Shown: positions 35,048 to 44,743, counted from the first letter of the stretch. The stretch is 64,000 nt of DNA from Chitinophaga sp. CF418 (GCF_900142925.1 NZ_FRCN01000002.1:124001-188000); one strand, 5' to 3'. Notes: generated by a model from the sequence alone, not told the origin. Made by a program: numbers and translations.

Positions 35048-36517
35048 CTATTTCACAAATTTCCCCCCTGGTGTAATGTGCAGCTCTTTGCCTGTCAATT
35101 TGATAATTGCATCGCAGGTAAGCCGGCCCCTCCTGTCATTATAATCATCTTCCCTGTTTTCCATCTGCTTCGCCTTTACGTCTGCCAGCTTCAGTTTCTT
35201 CAGATTGTTATACACCGTGTACCTGTCAATAATCTTATTATCCCTGTTCACGGTTAAAAACTCCAGGAAATTTTCCCCACCCTTGTTAAACTCATGCAAT
35301 CCTACAAGAATATTGTCTTTTGCCCGGATATGGAACAGTGATGCATAGTGATGATTCCCCCGTTTGCCTTTGAAATATTTAATAAGCGCTTTTTCATTGT
35401 ACAGTTTTGAACTATGTACAATAGATGTGGCCTGCCGGCCGATGATCTTGCCACCGGGCAGCACCTCATATTGCATATTGTACACCGTCTTGAAGCGGAA
35501 ACTACTATCCAGTTCTCTTGTATCTTCCTCCTTCAGGTTAATGCTGGCATCTTTATCCACCATACATTTCCTGTAAATGGTCTCTGAATGTTCGCCCAAA
35601 GTACCTCCGTATACCACAATCCTGTCCACCTCTTTTCCTTTCTTGTAAGTGATCAGTTTTACCTCTGGATATGTTAATCCCTCATCCAGGTAAATAGTAT
35701 CTCTCGCATATAACAGGGCTGTTGCTCTTCCCGCAATCTCCAATCTGCCTAATGCGTATAAAGGATCCGGGCTTTCTTCCTTAAAATCGTAATAAGGAGT
35801 AAGCCTCGATATCGCTTTCAGCTCTTTTGTGCTGACAGTATCCAATGTTGCTGGTAACTTATATTCCGGAAAACGGGCAGCATATTTCTCAAAGGATTCT
35901 TTATCCTTTGGTACTTCCTTAATCGTTCCTTTACGTCCTATCCTGTAAAAACGAAGGGAAGTATTCACTTTCTGACTACCCTGCACATAAGTGGAATGAC
36001 GGGCCCTTACTTCAATCAGGGAATCCAATCCTATATAGAACCACTGATTGGTAAACTCCGTTGAGGTAGTATCCTTTACTGCAACGACTTCTTCTTTCTC
36101 CTCTCCCGGCTCCCTGCTCACATTAGCAGCTATCTGCAGACGGGACTTCTCTGTCCCGTTGTCGTTATATACTACCAGGTAGGTCCTCTTTTCGTGATCA
36201 TTTACCTCACAGGCATAGATAACGGGAGTAAATCCATTCACAGTAGTAAAGCGGCCCGCCGTTACCCGCTGAAAAGTATCGGTACCCAGGTAATGGGCAT
36301 AATCTTTTATCTCCTTCAGCTCATAGGCATTCGGATAGGGTAACTTCAATTGTGTCAGCCCGTTGATGAAATCTAAGTGCTTCATCACACTATCCGGCAC
36401 AATGGGCGCTATATTGATGCTCTTATTCTGTTTAACGGTAGCGGGTTGAGGGCCGTTGTTACATGATGAGTGAAGTATGAGCCCCAACAGGCAAACAATA
36501 GGTAGAACTCTAAACAT
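35048..36517 (-). CDS. Large lipoprotein of unknown function
   Basis: 489 aa from the ATG at 36517; a longer frame to 36595 adds a hydrophobic segment that does not look like a signal. The SPII signal ends 'LGLILHSSC'. The rest is beta-rich with alternating charged and hydrophobic residues ('YLVVYNDNGTEKSRLQIAANV', 'DRIVVYGGTLGEHSETIYRKC') and no recognised domain. It is upstream of the nucleoid-associated gene and divergent from the SMP-30-like gene. Confidence 0.8.
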   Translation of the reverse strand: MFRVLPIVCLLGLILHSSCNNGPQPATVKQNKSINIAPIVPDSVMKHLDFINGLTQLKLPYPNAYELKEIKDYAHYLGTDTFQRVTAGRFTTVNGFTPVIYACEVNDHEKRTYLVVYNDNGTEKSRLQIAANVSREPGEEKEEVVAVKDTTSTEFTNQWFYIGLDSLIEVRARHSTYVQGSQKVNTSLRFYRIGRKGTIKEVPKDKESFEKYAARFPEYKLPATLDTVSTKELKAISRLTPYYDFKEESPDPLYALGRLEIAGRATALLYARDTIYLDEGLTYPEVKLITYKKGKEVDRIVVYGGTLGEHSETIYRKCMVDKDASINLKEEDTRELDSSFRFKTVYNMQYEVLPGGKIIGRQATSIVHSSKLYNEKALIKYFKGKRGNHHYASLFHIRAKDNILVGLHEFNKGGENFLEFLTVNRDNKIIDRYTVYNNLKKLKLADVKAKQMENREDDYNDRRGRLTCDAIIKLTGKELHITPGGKFVK

Positions 36518-36721
36518 AATTGGACGTTTACACAGGACTAATAACATCACAAATATATAAGTACTTCTGTAATATATTAATAGTTTGATTACCAAATTTT
36601 TGAACGGTAGTTATTTGACATATTTTAGCCTCTGCGGGCTTAACAACGGTCAATTTTGTCTCATTAACCGTTTAATACTCCTATCTTTTCTTAACTTGAT
36701 AACTCAACGTAATTTTTTATC

Positions 36722-37612
36722 ATGAAGCAGCATATCTGTTTATTACTGGCGTTATCAGCCGGTTGTGCGGTCATGGCACAGGACAAATCCACGGCATTGT
36801 ACCAGGCACAAGATCTTACGAAAGAGAATATGTTCTCTGTCAACATTGAGGGACCCAACTTCGATAAAACAGGCAATCTCTATGTGGTGAACTACCTGCG
36901 GGACGGAACCATCGGAAAGATCAGCACGAAAGACGGCAGCGGAGAAGTGTTTGTGACATTGCCGGATAGCAGCATCGCAAACAGTATCCAGTTCAACAGC
37001 AAAGGCAATATGTATCTGCCGGATTTCAAAGGTCACAACGTACTGGAAGTGGACATGAAGACCAAAAAGGTAAGCGTTTATGTGCATTCTGATAAAATGT
37101 TCCAGCCCAATGATCTCTGCATCAGTAAGAAGGACGTACTCTTCGCTTCAGACCCTGACTGGAAAAACAGTAAGGGACAGATCTGGCGTATCGATAAAGG
37201 CGGTAAAGCCGTACTCCTGAATGGCAATATGGGCACCGCCAATGGCATTGAACTAAGCCCTGATGAAAAGACCCTGTACGTAAATGAAAGCGTTCAGCGT
37301 AAGGTCTGGAAATTCGATGTGGATAAGGATGGTAATATCAGCAATAAAAAGCTGTTTGCTGAATTTCCAGACTATGGCTTTGATGGTATGAAATGTGACA
37401 AGGCCGGCAATCTGTATGTAGCCCGCTGGGGGAAGGGAGCAATCGTGGTATTAGCGCCGGATGGCAAGCAGGTAAGGGAGATTCCGCTGAAAGGCAAACA
37501 GTGCAGCAATCTCACCTTTGGAGGTAAAGACGGTAAAACCGTATATGTGACATTGCAGGATAGGAAGTGTATAGAGACATTCAGGGTGGAGATCCCCGGA
37601 AAACGATATTAA
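36722..37612 (+). CDS. SMP-30/gluconolactonase-like secreted beta-propeller
   Basis: 296 aa. A signal peptide ends near 'CAVMAQ'. Repeated blade motifs follow: 'GPNFDKTGNLYVVNYLRDGTIGK', 'FNSKGNMYLPDFKGHNVLEV', 'PNDLCISKKDVLFASDPDW', 'ANGIELSPDEKTLYVNES' and 'GMKCDKAGNLYVARWGKGAI'. The Asn/Asp pattern (N in 'TANGIELS', D in 'YGFDGMKCD') matches the divalent-metal site of SMP-30 lactonases. The substrate is unknown; periplasmic location is inferred. It ends at a long palindrome shared with convergent fabG. Confidence 0.9.
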   Translation: MKQHICLLLALSAGCAVMAQDKSTALYQAQDLTKENMFSVNIEGPNFDKTGNLYVVNYLRDGTIGKISTKDGSGEVFVTLPDSSIANSIQFNSKGNMYLPDFKGHNVLEVDMKTKKVSVYVHSDKMFQPNDLCISKKDVLFASDPDWKNSKGQIWRIDKGGKAVLLNGNMGTANGIELSPDEKTLYVNESVQRKVWKFDVDKDGNISNKKLFAEFPDYGFDGMKCDKAGNLYVARWGKGAIVVLAPDGKQVREIPLKGKQCSNLTFGGKDGKTVYVTLQDRKCIETFRVEIPGKRY

Positions 37613-37616
37613 ACAA

Positions 37617-37673
37617 TCAGGGCTCAGGAATTGAAATAGCAGGCAGATGCCGCATTCAATTCCTGAGCCCTGA
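37617..37673. terminator. Palindrome between convergent SMP-30-like and fabG genes
   Basis: A 19-bp perfect stem, TCAGGGCTCAGGAATTGAA (37617-37635) and TTCAATTCCTGAGCCCTGA (37655-37673), 19-nt loop. It shares the AATTCCTGANCCCTGA core with the hairpin at 22650-22698. Confidence 0.8.
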
Positions 37674-37685
37674 ATAATATTATAA

Positions 37686-38435
37686 TTACATATTCAGTCC
37701 ACCGCAGGCGCTGATCACCTGACCGGTTACATAAGCTCCCATGTTGGAAGCCAGGAACAGACATACGTTAGCGATATCTTCAGTGCTACCGAAGCGGCCC
37801 AGCGGAATCTGCGTCAGATAGTTTTTCGCACCATCTCCATCTTTCAGGTAGTGGGTCATATCAGTCTCAACGAAACCTGGCGCTACCGCATTACAACGGA
37901 TGTTGCGGCTACCCAGTTCAGCTGCGATAGATTTGGTAAAACCGATAATACCTGCTTTGGAAGCAGCATAACTGCTCTGGCCCGCGTTACCTTTCATTCC
38001 GATAATGGAGCTCATATTGATAATGGAACCGCTTTTTGCTTTCATCATCGGGCGGATCACATGTTTGGTCATGTTATAAACACTCTTCAGGTTCACATCC
38101 ATTACCTCATCCCACTGGTCGGGGCTCATACGCAGCAGCAGATTATCTTTAGAAATACCGGCATTGTTCACGCAGATATCGATGGCGCCAAATTCTTTCA
38201 GCACATCATTTATCAGCGCCTCACTCTCTTCGAAACTGCCTGCATTGGATTTATAGGCTTTTGCCTTTACACCCATTGCCTGTAACTTTTGTTCCAGTGC
38301 TTTGGCCTTTTCGTCAGAACTAAGATATGTGAATGCAACGTTTGCACCTTCTTCTGCAAATTTGATCGCGATAGCTTCCCCTATACCTCTGCTGGCTCCC
38401 GTTACAATAGCTACTTTGTTCTCCAGTAATTTCAT
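37686..38435 (-). CDS. fabG: 3-oxoacyl-[ACP] reductase
   Basis: 249 aa SDR. The NADPH motif 'TGASRGIGEAIAIKFA', 'NNAGIS', and the catalytic Ser-Tyr-Lys in 'NMSSIIGMKGNAGQSSYAASKAG' are intact. 'AVAPGFVETDMT' and 'PLGRFGSTEDIANVCLFLAS' complete the FabG pattern. It reduces 3-ketoacyl-ACP in fatty-acid elongation. The GH3 gene lies 30 bp upstream in the same direction. Confidence 0.95.
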   Translation of the reverse strand: MKLLENKVAIVTGASRGIGEAIAIKFAEEGANVAFTYLSSDEKAKALEQKLQAMGVKAKAYKSNAGSFEESEALINDVLKEFGAIDICVNNAGISKDNLLLRMSPDQWDEVMDVNLKSVYNMTKHVIRPMMKAKSGSIINMSSIIGMKGNAGQSSYAASKAGIIGFTKSIAAELGSRNIRCNAVAPGFVETDMTHYLKDGDGAKNYLTQIPLGRFGSTEDIANVCLFLASNMGAYVTGQVISACGGLNM

Positions 38436-38465
38436 ATAGACGTAATAGTTGTTAGATAATTAAAT

Positions 38466-39998
38466 TTAGATTTTGCCAGTGATGCCGGCGAATTTAAGAA
38501 TTTCTTCCACATGCTGCCGCTCGTTATTGAGGCGGGGTACCTTATGCTGACCACCCAGTTTACCCTTACTCTTCAGCCAGTCTGTAAAGGTGCCCTTGGG
38601 CAATACATGTACTACAGGGCGGCGCAGCGCCATGTCTTTATGACGTTTGGCTTCATAGTCAGAATTGATGGACTTAAGGGTGTTATCCAATACATCAATA
38701 AACTGTTCAAGGTTTCCAGGCATCACATCAAAGTCCAGCAGCCACTCATGACCACCAGCTGCGCTATCGCTGAAGTAGATAGGGGCCGCGGTGTAGTCAT
38801 TCATCACAGCGCCGGTCACCTCACATGCTTTGGCGATGGCCATATCAGAGTTCTCTACGATCAGCTCTTCCCCGAAGGCATTGATGAAAGATTTGGTACG
38901 TCCGCTTACCCTTACGCGGTAAGGCGCGAGAGAGGTGAACTGTACTGTATCCCCCACCAGGTAACGCCATAGTCCTCCGTTGGTACTAATGATCAGGGCA
39001 TAGTTCTTACCCATTTCCACTTCCTGCAGTTGCAGGGTTTGCGGACATGGTTTTCCGTATTCCTCCATTGGCATGAATTCATAGAAAATGCCGTGGTTGA
39101 GGAACAGGAGCAGGCCTTCCTCTCCTATTACGTCCTGTGCAGCAAAGAAGCCTTCAGAAGCATTATAGGTTTCCTGGTAATACATGTCCGGCTTACGGAT
39201 CAGTTTTTTGAACTGCTCCCGGTAGGGCGTAAAACTTACGCCACCATGCATATATAATTCCAGGTTAGGCCATACATCAGCCAGGTTATCTTTCCCGGTG
39301 ATCTCGAATATACGTTTGATCAGTACCAGCGTCCAGGTAGGCACACCGGCAATAGAGGTGACATTCTCATGTATCACGGCATTGGCCATACGTTCTATTT
39401 TTTCCTCCCATTCGTCCATCAGGGCAATGGAAAGATCGGGCGTACGGATCATGTTACCGTAGAACGGCATGTTCTGCAGCATCACGGCACTCAGGTCGCC
39501 AAAGTAAGAATCACTTTCAGCGTCCAGTTTATTGACCTGATGGCTACCGCCTATTACCAGCGATTTGCCGGTCAGCAGGCGGGAGTCAGGGAAATTATTA
39601 TAGTACAGTGATAATACGTCGCGGCCGGCACGGTAGTGACAGTCATCCAGGCTTTCTACAGAGACGGGTATGAATTTGCTCTTATCGGCGGTGGTACCGC
39701 TGGATTTGGCAAACCATTTAATCGGCGTATTCCATAAGATGTTCTGCTGCCCTTCCATTAATCGTTGGATATAGGGCTTGAGGGTATCATAATTATGAAT
39801 AGGTACCCGCTGCTTGAACTCGTCTATCTTATATATCTGTGAAAAGCCATATTGTTTGCCAAACTCAGTATACTGAGCGGCGCTAATTAGATTCTGGAAC
39901 ACCTGCTGTTGCACCTGCAGGGGGTACTGCATAAAATATTCTATGCGCCCCATACGCAAACGCGCCAATTGTGATATTGCAGGACTTAATATTCTCAT
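38466..39998 (-). CDS. GH3-like adenylate-forming protein
   Basis: 510 aa. 'RRMEYFM'-like 'GRIEYFMQYPLQVQQQVF' at the N-terminus, the ATP-binding 'KSSGTTADKSKFIPVSVE', 'PTWTLVLIKRIFEITG' and 'YNASEGFFAAQD' are typical of the GH3 family (PF03321). In plants GH3 enzymes conjugate amino acids to auxin or jasmonate; bacterial members have unknown acyl substrates. It sits between lptB and fabG on the same strand, hinting at lipid or fatty-acid metabolism (inference). Confidence 0.92.
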   Translation of the reverse strand: MRILSPAISQLARLRMGRIEYFMQYPLQVQQQVFQNLISAAQYTEFGKQYGFSQIYKIDEFKQRVPIHNYDTLKPYIQRLMEGQQNILWNTPIKWFAKSSGTTADKSKFIPVSVESLDDCHYRAGRDVLSLYYNNFPDSRLLTGKSLVIGGSHQVNKLDAESDSYFGDLSAVMLQNMPFYGNMIRTPDLSIALMDEWEEKIERMANAVIHENVTSIAGVPTWTLVLIKRIFEITGKDNLADVWPNLELYMHGGVSFTPYREQFKKLIRKPDMYYQETYNASEGFFAAQDVIGEEGLLLFLNHGIFYEFMPMEEYGKPCPQTLQLQEVEMGKNYALIISTNGGLWRYLVGDTVQFTSLAPYRVRVSGRTKSFINAFGEELIVENSDMAIAKACEVTGAVMNDYTAAPIYFSDSAAGGHEWLLDFDVMPGNLEQFIDVLDNTLKSINSDYEAKRHKDMALRRPVVHVLPKGTFTDWLKSKGKLGGQHKVPRLNNERQHVEEILKFAGITGKI

Positions 39999-40022
39999 AA
40001 TAGGATCAGGAACGTAGTAGTT

Positions 40023-40787
40023 TTATTGTTTTTTAGCAGCTTCGTCCAGGTAATTCTTACGACGTAAAATAAAATTCTGGCCAAGATACACTTTTCTTAC
40101 CTGTTCGTCTTCGGCTAACTCTTCTGCAGTTCCGGCTTTGAGTATCTTACCTTCAAAAAGCAGGTAAGCCCGGTCAGTGATGGAGAGTGTTTCCTGTACG
40201 TTATGGTCTGTTATGAGGATCCCTATGTTCTTGTATTTAAGGCGGGCAACGATCGACTGAATATCTTCCACTGCAATGGGGTCGATACCGGCGAAAGGCT
40301 CATCCAGCAGGATGAACTTAGGATCGACCGCAAGTGCGCGCGCTATTTCCGTACGCCGGCGTTCGCCTCCACTCAATACATCCCCGGGGCTTTTGCGCAC
40401 ATGGGTAAGACGGAATTCTTCCAGCAGGCTTTCCAGCTTTTCTTTCTGCTCCGCTTTCTTCAGGTTCGTCATTTCCAGTACGGCGGAAATGTTATCTTCC
40501 ACACTCAGCTTACGGAATACGGAAGCTTCCTGAGGTAAATAACCAATTCCCATCTTTGCCCTTTTGTACATTGGCAGCTTTGTAATATTCACATCATCCA
40601 GGTATACCTGTCCCTCGTCGGGCTTGATCAGCCCCACCACCATATAGAATGTAGTTGTTTTACCCGCTCCGTTAGGACCAAGCAATCCCACTATCTCTCC
40701 TTGTGTCACTTCTACAGATACATGGTTTGCCACGGTCCTGTGACCATAGCGCTTTACCAGTTGATCTGTATGTATTTTTAATGCCAT
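40023..40787 (-). CDS. lptB: LPS export ABC transporter ATPase
   Basis: 254 aa. Walker A '[20 protein letters not shown]', Q-loop '[18 protein letters not shown]', signature '[15 protein letters not shown]', Walker B '[13 protein letters not shown]' and H-loop '[12 protein letters not shown]' are all intact. The 'GIGYLPQE' and '[13 protein letters not shown]' blocks are those of LptB, which powers LPS extraction from the inner membrane with LptF/G. A minus-strand promoter lies at 40802-40830. The GH3 and fabG genes follow in the same direction. Confidence 0.95.
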   Translation of the reverse strand: MALKIHTDQLVKRYGHRTVANHVSVEVTQGEIVGLLGPNGAGKTTTFYMVVGLIKPDEGQVYLDDVNITKLPMYKRAKMGIGYLPQEASVFRKLSVEDNISAVLEMTNLKKAEQKEKLESLLEEFRLTHVRKSPGDVLSGGERRRTEIARALAVDPKFILLDEPFAGIDPIAVEDIQSIVARLKYKNIGILITDHNVQETLSITDRAYLLFEGKILKAGTAEELAEDEQVRKVYLGQNFILRRKNYLDEAAKKQ

Positions 40788-40801
40788 ATGTTCAAACTTA
40801 G

Positions 40802-40830
40802 CAAAAATACACTTTTCATTTAGCTTTCAA
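40802..40830 (-). promoter_or_regulatory. lptB promoter element
   Basis: The minus strand reads TATTTTTG (40802-40809) with TTG (40828-40830) 18 nt upstream. It lies 15 bp before the start codon. Confidence 0.5.
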
Positions 40831-40957
40831 CGTCTAACTGTCGTCAGCCCCTCAATTCGTGCAAGATCGCTACATTTTTTATCTATTAATGGAGTACAAT
40901 GTATTAAAATATTCGGCCTTTTCACTAAAATTCAGATGATAATTCTAATGGATGTAT

Positions 40958-40965
40958 TATTTTTG
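40958..40965 (+). promoter_or_regulatory. metF -7 element
   Basis: TATTTTTG matches TAnnTTTG, 35 bp before the metF start. No clear -33 element. Confidence 0.45.
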
Positions 40966-41000
40966 CCCGGCATTAACTTAAGCTCACTTTTATTTCTACT

Positions 41001-41954
41001 ATGAAAGTAACAGAACATATAGCGCAGGCAAAAGATACACTGATCTCTTTTGAGATCCTACCTCCCCTTAAAGGTAAGAGTATCGATTCTATATATGAAC
41101 ACCTTGATCCATTAATGGAATTCAAGCCGGCTTTTATTAACGTTACTTACCATAGAAGTGAGCATATGTTTAAGAAAAGGGCTGACGGCACCTTTGAAAA
41201 GGTGGAGATCCGTAAACGGCCCGGTACAGTAGCCATCTGTGCTGCATTGATGAACCATTATGACGTGGATGCCGTTCCACATCTGATCTGTGGCGGCTTC
41301 AGCAGGGAAGAAACTGAGAATGCGCTGATCGACCTCAATTTCCTTGGTGTGGACAACGTACTGGTGTTACGTGGAGATGCCCCCAAAAATGAGACCTTCT
41401 TTGAACCTGAGCCACATGGGCACCGTTATGCAGACGAACTGCTACAGCAGGTTGTACATATGAACAATGGGATTTACCTGGAGGAAGACCTCCAGGGGGG
41501 CGTAAAAACAAGCTTCTGTATAGGTGTGGCCGGTTACCCGGAGAAACACTTCGAAGCACCTAACATGCAGACAGACATGAGCTACCTGAAGAAAAAGGTA
41601 GAAAACGGCGCGGACTATATCGTGACCCAGATGTTCTTCGATAACCAGAAGTTCATTGACTTCGTGGCCAAATGCCGTGAAGCGGGTATTACTGTACCCA
41701 TCGTCCCGGGATTAAAACCCATCACCACCCGTAAACAGCTGACTGTCCTGCCACGTACATTCCATGTAGACATTCCGGCTGATCTTGCCAATGAGATCCT
41801 GAAATGTAAAACAGATAAGGAAGTGGAAGCTGTAGGCACTGAATGGCTGATACAACAGTCTAAAGAACTGAAAGCTTTTGGCGTACCCGTACTGCACTAC
41901 TACACACTGGGTAAACCCAATGTGATCCGTAAGGCGGTTGAAGCAGTGGTATAA
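41001..41954 (+). CDS. metF: Methylenetetrahydrofolate reductase
   Basis: 317 aa. The FAD-dependent barrel has 'SFEILPPLKGKSIDSIYEHLDPLMEFKPAFINVTYH'-type opening, 'HLICGGFSREETENALIDLNFLGVDNVLVLRGD', 'GVAGYPEKHFEAPNM', 'GADYIVTQMFFDNQKFIDFV' and 'VPIVPGLKPI'. It makes 5-methyl-THF, the methyl donor for the split MetH at 14.9-18.7 kb. The gene stands alone, with a promoter element upstream and a terminator 40 bp downstream. Confidence 0.97.
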   Translation: MKVTEHIAQAKDTLISFEILPPLKGKSIDSIYEHLDPLMEFKPAFINVTYHRSEHMFKKRADGTFEKVEIRKRPGTVAICAALMNHYDVDAVPHLICGGFSREETENALIDLNFLGVDNVLVLRGDAPKNETFFEPEPHGHRYADELLQQVVHMNNGIYLEEDLQGGVKTSFCIGVAGYPEKHFEAPNMQTDMSYLKKKVENGADYIVTQMFFDNQKFIDFVAKCREAGITVPIVPGLKPITTRKQLTVLPRTFHVDIPADLANEILKCKTDKEVEAVGTEWLIQQSKELKAFGVPVLHYYTLGKPNVIRKAVEAVV

Positions 41955-41993
41955 TAAATAATAATTAAGCGCAGTTTATAAAGTTATAAAGCA

Positions 41994-42024
41994 AGCGGTC
42001 CGCCAATGGCGGACCGCTTTTTAT
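41994..42024 (+). terminator. Terminator after metF
   Basis: A 12-bp perfect stem AAGCGGTCCGCC / GGCGGACCGCTT, loop AAT, then T run. Confidence 0.93.
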
Positions 42025-42190
42025 TATTAAATGGTAACCGTTTTTCTTAGTAAAAATGCCATTACGTGGAAACGTAGCAGCATGTCCGAATAACTGTCAC
42101 ACTTTTTGTCTTTTTTGTTGCTGATAATTGTAGTGAATTATCAATCCCTAAGACGGCTATGTCTGGCCTTACCCCTATTACCACAAAAAA

Positions 42191-42226
42191 AAATAAGGGA
42201 GCCCCTTTTCAGGAACTCCCTTATTT
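42191..42226 (-). terminator. Terminator of the first outer-membrane barrel gene
   Basis: An 11-bp stem AAATAAGGGAG / CTCCCTTATTT flanked by A and T runs, so usable in both directions. Confidence 0.85.
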
Positions 42227-42246
42227 TTTTAAATGCCCTTATTCTT

Positions 42247-42948
42247 TTAGTAATCCTCTCTATTGAGCAGGATGCCCAGACTCATAGAAAAATAGCTATT
42301 GGTGATCTTTGCAGAAGATGTACGGTCAAGATTGAACATCCCCCGGCTCAAATTCGCGCCGAAGACCATGAGGTTATTAAATTCTATTCCGAACATCAGA
42401 TCAGCGCCCGCGTCAAACCGGCGTAACTGCGCACCCGGAGCGATCCCCCGGTCTTTGTAATTAAATTCGATTGAATGTGAATCCGTGCTAACAACAGATC
42501 CATTGTACATAAGGTCCAGGTCATAGGTGCCATTCAGTCCATAAGCTACATAGGGACCGGCCCCTACTACGATTTTCCCCAGGGAAACCGGAAATTTGAG
42601 TACCATATTCAATGGCACTTCCAGGTAATGCAGTTTAAGCTGGTTGGCAGATTCCACAAATATGCCTTGTTTGGAAGGCAGGGGACGGAGGTAAGCACCT
42701 TTGGTAATGTATCTTACCAGGGGCTGAAAATAGAGTCTTTTGTAGACAGGCACGTTGATGATCAGGTCGGCATGCAGACTCGTCAACTGACTGTTGGTGC
42801 CAAGGCTGTTACTTTTATACCCCTGGCTGTTTTTAATCTGTGTGGCAGATAAGGTATAGCCACCCCTCAATCCAAGACTTACCTGGGCATGTAGGGGCAA
42901 TAGGGAAGTTAACAGCGTTAAAATGAAGAGTGTAAAAAATTTACTCAT
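42247..42948 (-). CDS. Outer-membrane beta-barrel protein (PF13568 type), copy 1
   Basis: 233 aa. A signal peptide ends near 'LLPLHAQ'. Alternating strands follow, with 'VSLGLRGGYTLS', 'VVGAGPYVAYGLNG' and 'LRRFDAGADLMFGIEF', ending in aromatic-rich 'SYFSMSLGILLNREDY'. This is the small porin-like or PorT-like barrel family abundant in Bacteroidota. Function unknown. It is one of three tandem paralogues (also 43182-43796 and 43931-44626), each separated by a hairpin, so they are probably transcribed separately. Confidence 0.88.
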   Translation of the reverse strand: MSKFFTLFILTLLTSLLPLHAQVSLGLRGGYTLSATQIKNSQGYKSNSLGTNSQLTSLHADLIINVPVYKRLYFQPLVRYITKGAYLRPLPSKQGIFVESANQLKLHYLEVPLNMVLKFPVSLGKIVVGAGPYVAYGLNGTYDLDLMYNGSVVSTDSHSIEFNYKDRGIAPGAQLRRFDAGADLMFGIEFNNLMVFGANLSRGMFNLDRTSSAKITNSYFSMSLGILLNREDY

Positions 42949-43125
42949 GCGTTTTACGTTGTGTTGTAATAATGTGTGGTATTGTCCTCTTTTAGTAGGG
43001 TCTTCCAGGGTTCATAACACGGGATCTCCCCGTCATAAATACGGGCATAAAAATAATCTAAATACTCACAAATAGAATTCAAAGTTGAGCTTTCTCAACA
43101 AAAAGGGGGAAACTTTCGAAAAATA

Positions 43126-43160
43126 AAAAAGTCCCCCCGTCAATAACGGAGGGACTCTCT
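43126..43160 (-). terminator. Terminator of the second barrel gene
   Basis: Minus-strand stem GTCCCTCCGT / ACGGGGGGAC (one mismatch) followed by TTTTTTATTTTT. Confidence 0.8.
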
Positions 43161-43181
43161 TTTTATCAAATATTGCTTGCC

Positions 43182-43796
43182 TTAGAATTTATAACCTACA
43201 GACACACCAAAAGAGGTGTTTCTCCAGCTACGATCATTGTCAGTATTGTCATACGCATTCACCAGGCCAAGGTCGGCATTGATACCAAGGTACAGACCGG
43301 CTTTCATTTCATAACCAGCCACAATACCCAGACCCGCATCAAAGCGTTTCAGTTTTCCACCAATAATAGTTGATTCATCATCAAAAGCTTTCCACTCAGC
43401 GGATGCGTTACCAACAGTACCTTTGTGTTTACCACCCAGCCCATAGGCTATGTAAGGCCCAGCGCCGAGGTTCAGCGAACCGGCGCCTACTTCTGGTTTG
43501 AACAGGAAGTTGATAGGCACCTGTAGGTAAGATAATGTCGTTTTCAGGTTGTCATTGGTCTTGCTGCCTTTACCAGCATACAGTAATCCTGTACCGATGT
43601 AAAATTCATCTGCCAGTGGTAAATCCGCTGTAACTCCGGCTCTTAAGCCAACTACCAGATCACCGGTTTCTTTGTTACCTGCACTTTTAACTGTTGCACT
43701 TGAGAAATTAGGTCCCGCCACAATACCGAATTTTGTTTGGCCGAAAGTAATGCCTGCAATCATCAGCGCGGCAATGGATAATAATACCTTTTTCAT
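43182..43796 (-). CDS. Outer-membrane beta-barrel protein (PF13568 type), copy 2
   Basis: 204 aa from the ATG at 43796 ('MKKVLLSIAALMIAGITFGQ'); the frame extends nine residues upstream without signal-like sequence. 'KFGIVAGPNFSS', 'LNLGAGPYIAYGLGGK' and 'KRFDAGLGIVAGYEM' match copies 1 and 3, and it ends 'SFGVSVGYKF' with a terminal Phe typical of barrel assembly. A 15-bp hairpin lies 16 bp upstream of the start. Function unknown. Confidence 0.9.
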   Translation of the reverse strand: MKKVLLSIAALMIAGITFGQTKFGIVAGPNFSSATVKSAGNKETGDLVVGLRAGVTADLPLADEFYIGTGLLYAGKGSKTNDNLKTTLSYLQVPINFLFKPEVGAGSLNLGAGPYIAYGLGGKHKGTVGNASAEWKAFDDESTIIGGKLKRFDAGLGIVAGYEMKAGLYLGINADLGLVNAYDNTDNDRSWRNTSFGVSVGYKF

Positions 43797-43811
43797 ATGG
43801 TGTTTTAATTT

Positions 43812-43852
43812 TTGGTATAGCATCCTACAGGCGTTAGAGGATGCTATACCAA
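43812..43852 (-). terminator. Hairpin between barrel genes 3 and 2
   Basis: A 15-bp perfect stem TTGGTATAGCATCCT / AGGATGCTATACCAA, 11-nt loop. It lies between the stop of copy 3 and the start of copy 2; probably a terminator, possibly an attenuator. Confidence 0.7.
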
Positions 43853-43930
43853 TTTCTTAGCTGTTTTGTTATTAGTAGACGTTGCCTGTTTACGCCCGGT
43901 TAAAAAAGTGACTGAATTACTGTCAGACGA

Positions 43931-44626
43931 TTAGAACAGGTAACCTAAAGACACGCTGAACACTCTGTTCTTGTTCTTGTCATTCCTGCTATCATCTCCA
44001 CCTGAGTTAATCTTACCAAAGCCGTGTCCATACTGGGCAGAAACCAGGAAGTTCCTGAATTCAGCACCCACCTGGACGTTACCACCCCAATCAAATCTTT
44101 TATACTTGTCCAATCCCTGGTTAGGATCGCCGTCGTGGAATGGGGTGTCGTCATCCCATTTAATTTTGGACTCTGTACTGGTTGTTACACCGGCAAGCGT
44201 GGTAGACACTTTATTCTTACCTGCTACGCCAAATGCCAGGTAAGGGCCGACACCGGCAAATAGCCTGGTATTCGCACCAACAGGTATCTTACCAACAATG
44301 TTTAAAGGAACTTCAATGTACTGGGGACGGGTTGTATATTTCCTGTATGGAACAGTGGCGCTGTTATCTTTATCTCCGGATTCCAGTTTCGCACCTTTGG
44401 TTGTATAGAATACACCCGGCTGGAAAGAGAGTATTCTTGGTACCAACGGAACATCCGCAATAAGACCAATATGATAACCTGATAATGACCGGTCTTTATC
44501 CACCGAACCATTATTGTCCACAGAAATGGTAGAAAGGTTCCAACCACCTTTTACACCTAGCCGCACCTGAGACATTGCTCCGAAAGAAATTGCAAGGGCT
44601 GCAAACGAAAGGATAATCTTTTTCAT
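43931..44626 (-). CDS. Outer-membrane beta-barrel protein (PF13568 type), copy 3
   Basis: 231 aa. Signal peptide 'MKKIILSFAALAISFGAMSQ'. 'RLGVKGGWNLSTISV', 'FAGVGPYLAFGVAGK' and 'YKRFDWGGNVQVGAEF' align with the other two copies; it ends 'FSVSLGYLF'. It is the furthest upstream of the three and so first in the transcription direction. Function unknown. Confidence 0.9.
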   Translation of the reverse strand: MKKIILSFAALAISFGAMSQVRLGVKGGWNLSTISVDNNGSVDKDRSLSGYHIGLIADVPLVPRILSFQPGVFYTTKGAKLESGDKDNSATVPYRKYTTRPQYIEVPLNIVGKIPVGANTRLFAGVGPYLAFGVAGKNKVSTTLAGVTTSTESKIKWDDDTPFHDGDPNQGLDKYKRFDWGGNVQVGAEFRNFLVSAQYGHGFGKINSGGDDSRNDKNKNRVFSVSLGYLF

Positions 44627-44743
44627 AATCTTAACAATTTGATTACAACATCAAAATGCCAAAGACTATGCCAAAGAGCTTCGCAGCAAACTTATGTAAT
44701 TGCAAATAAGTGAATTACAGTAAAAAATAATTTTTATATCTGT

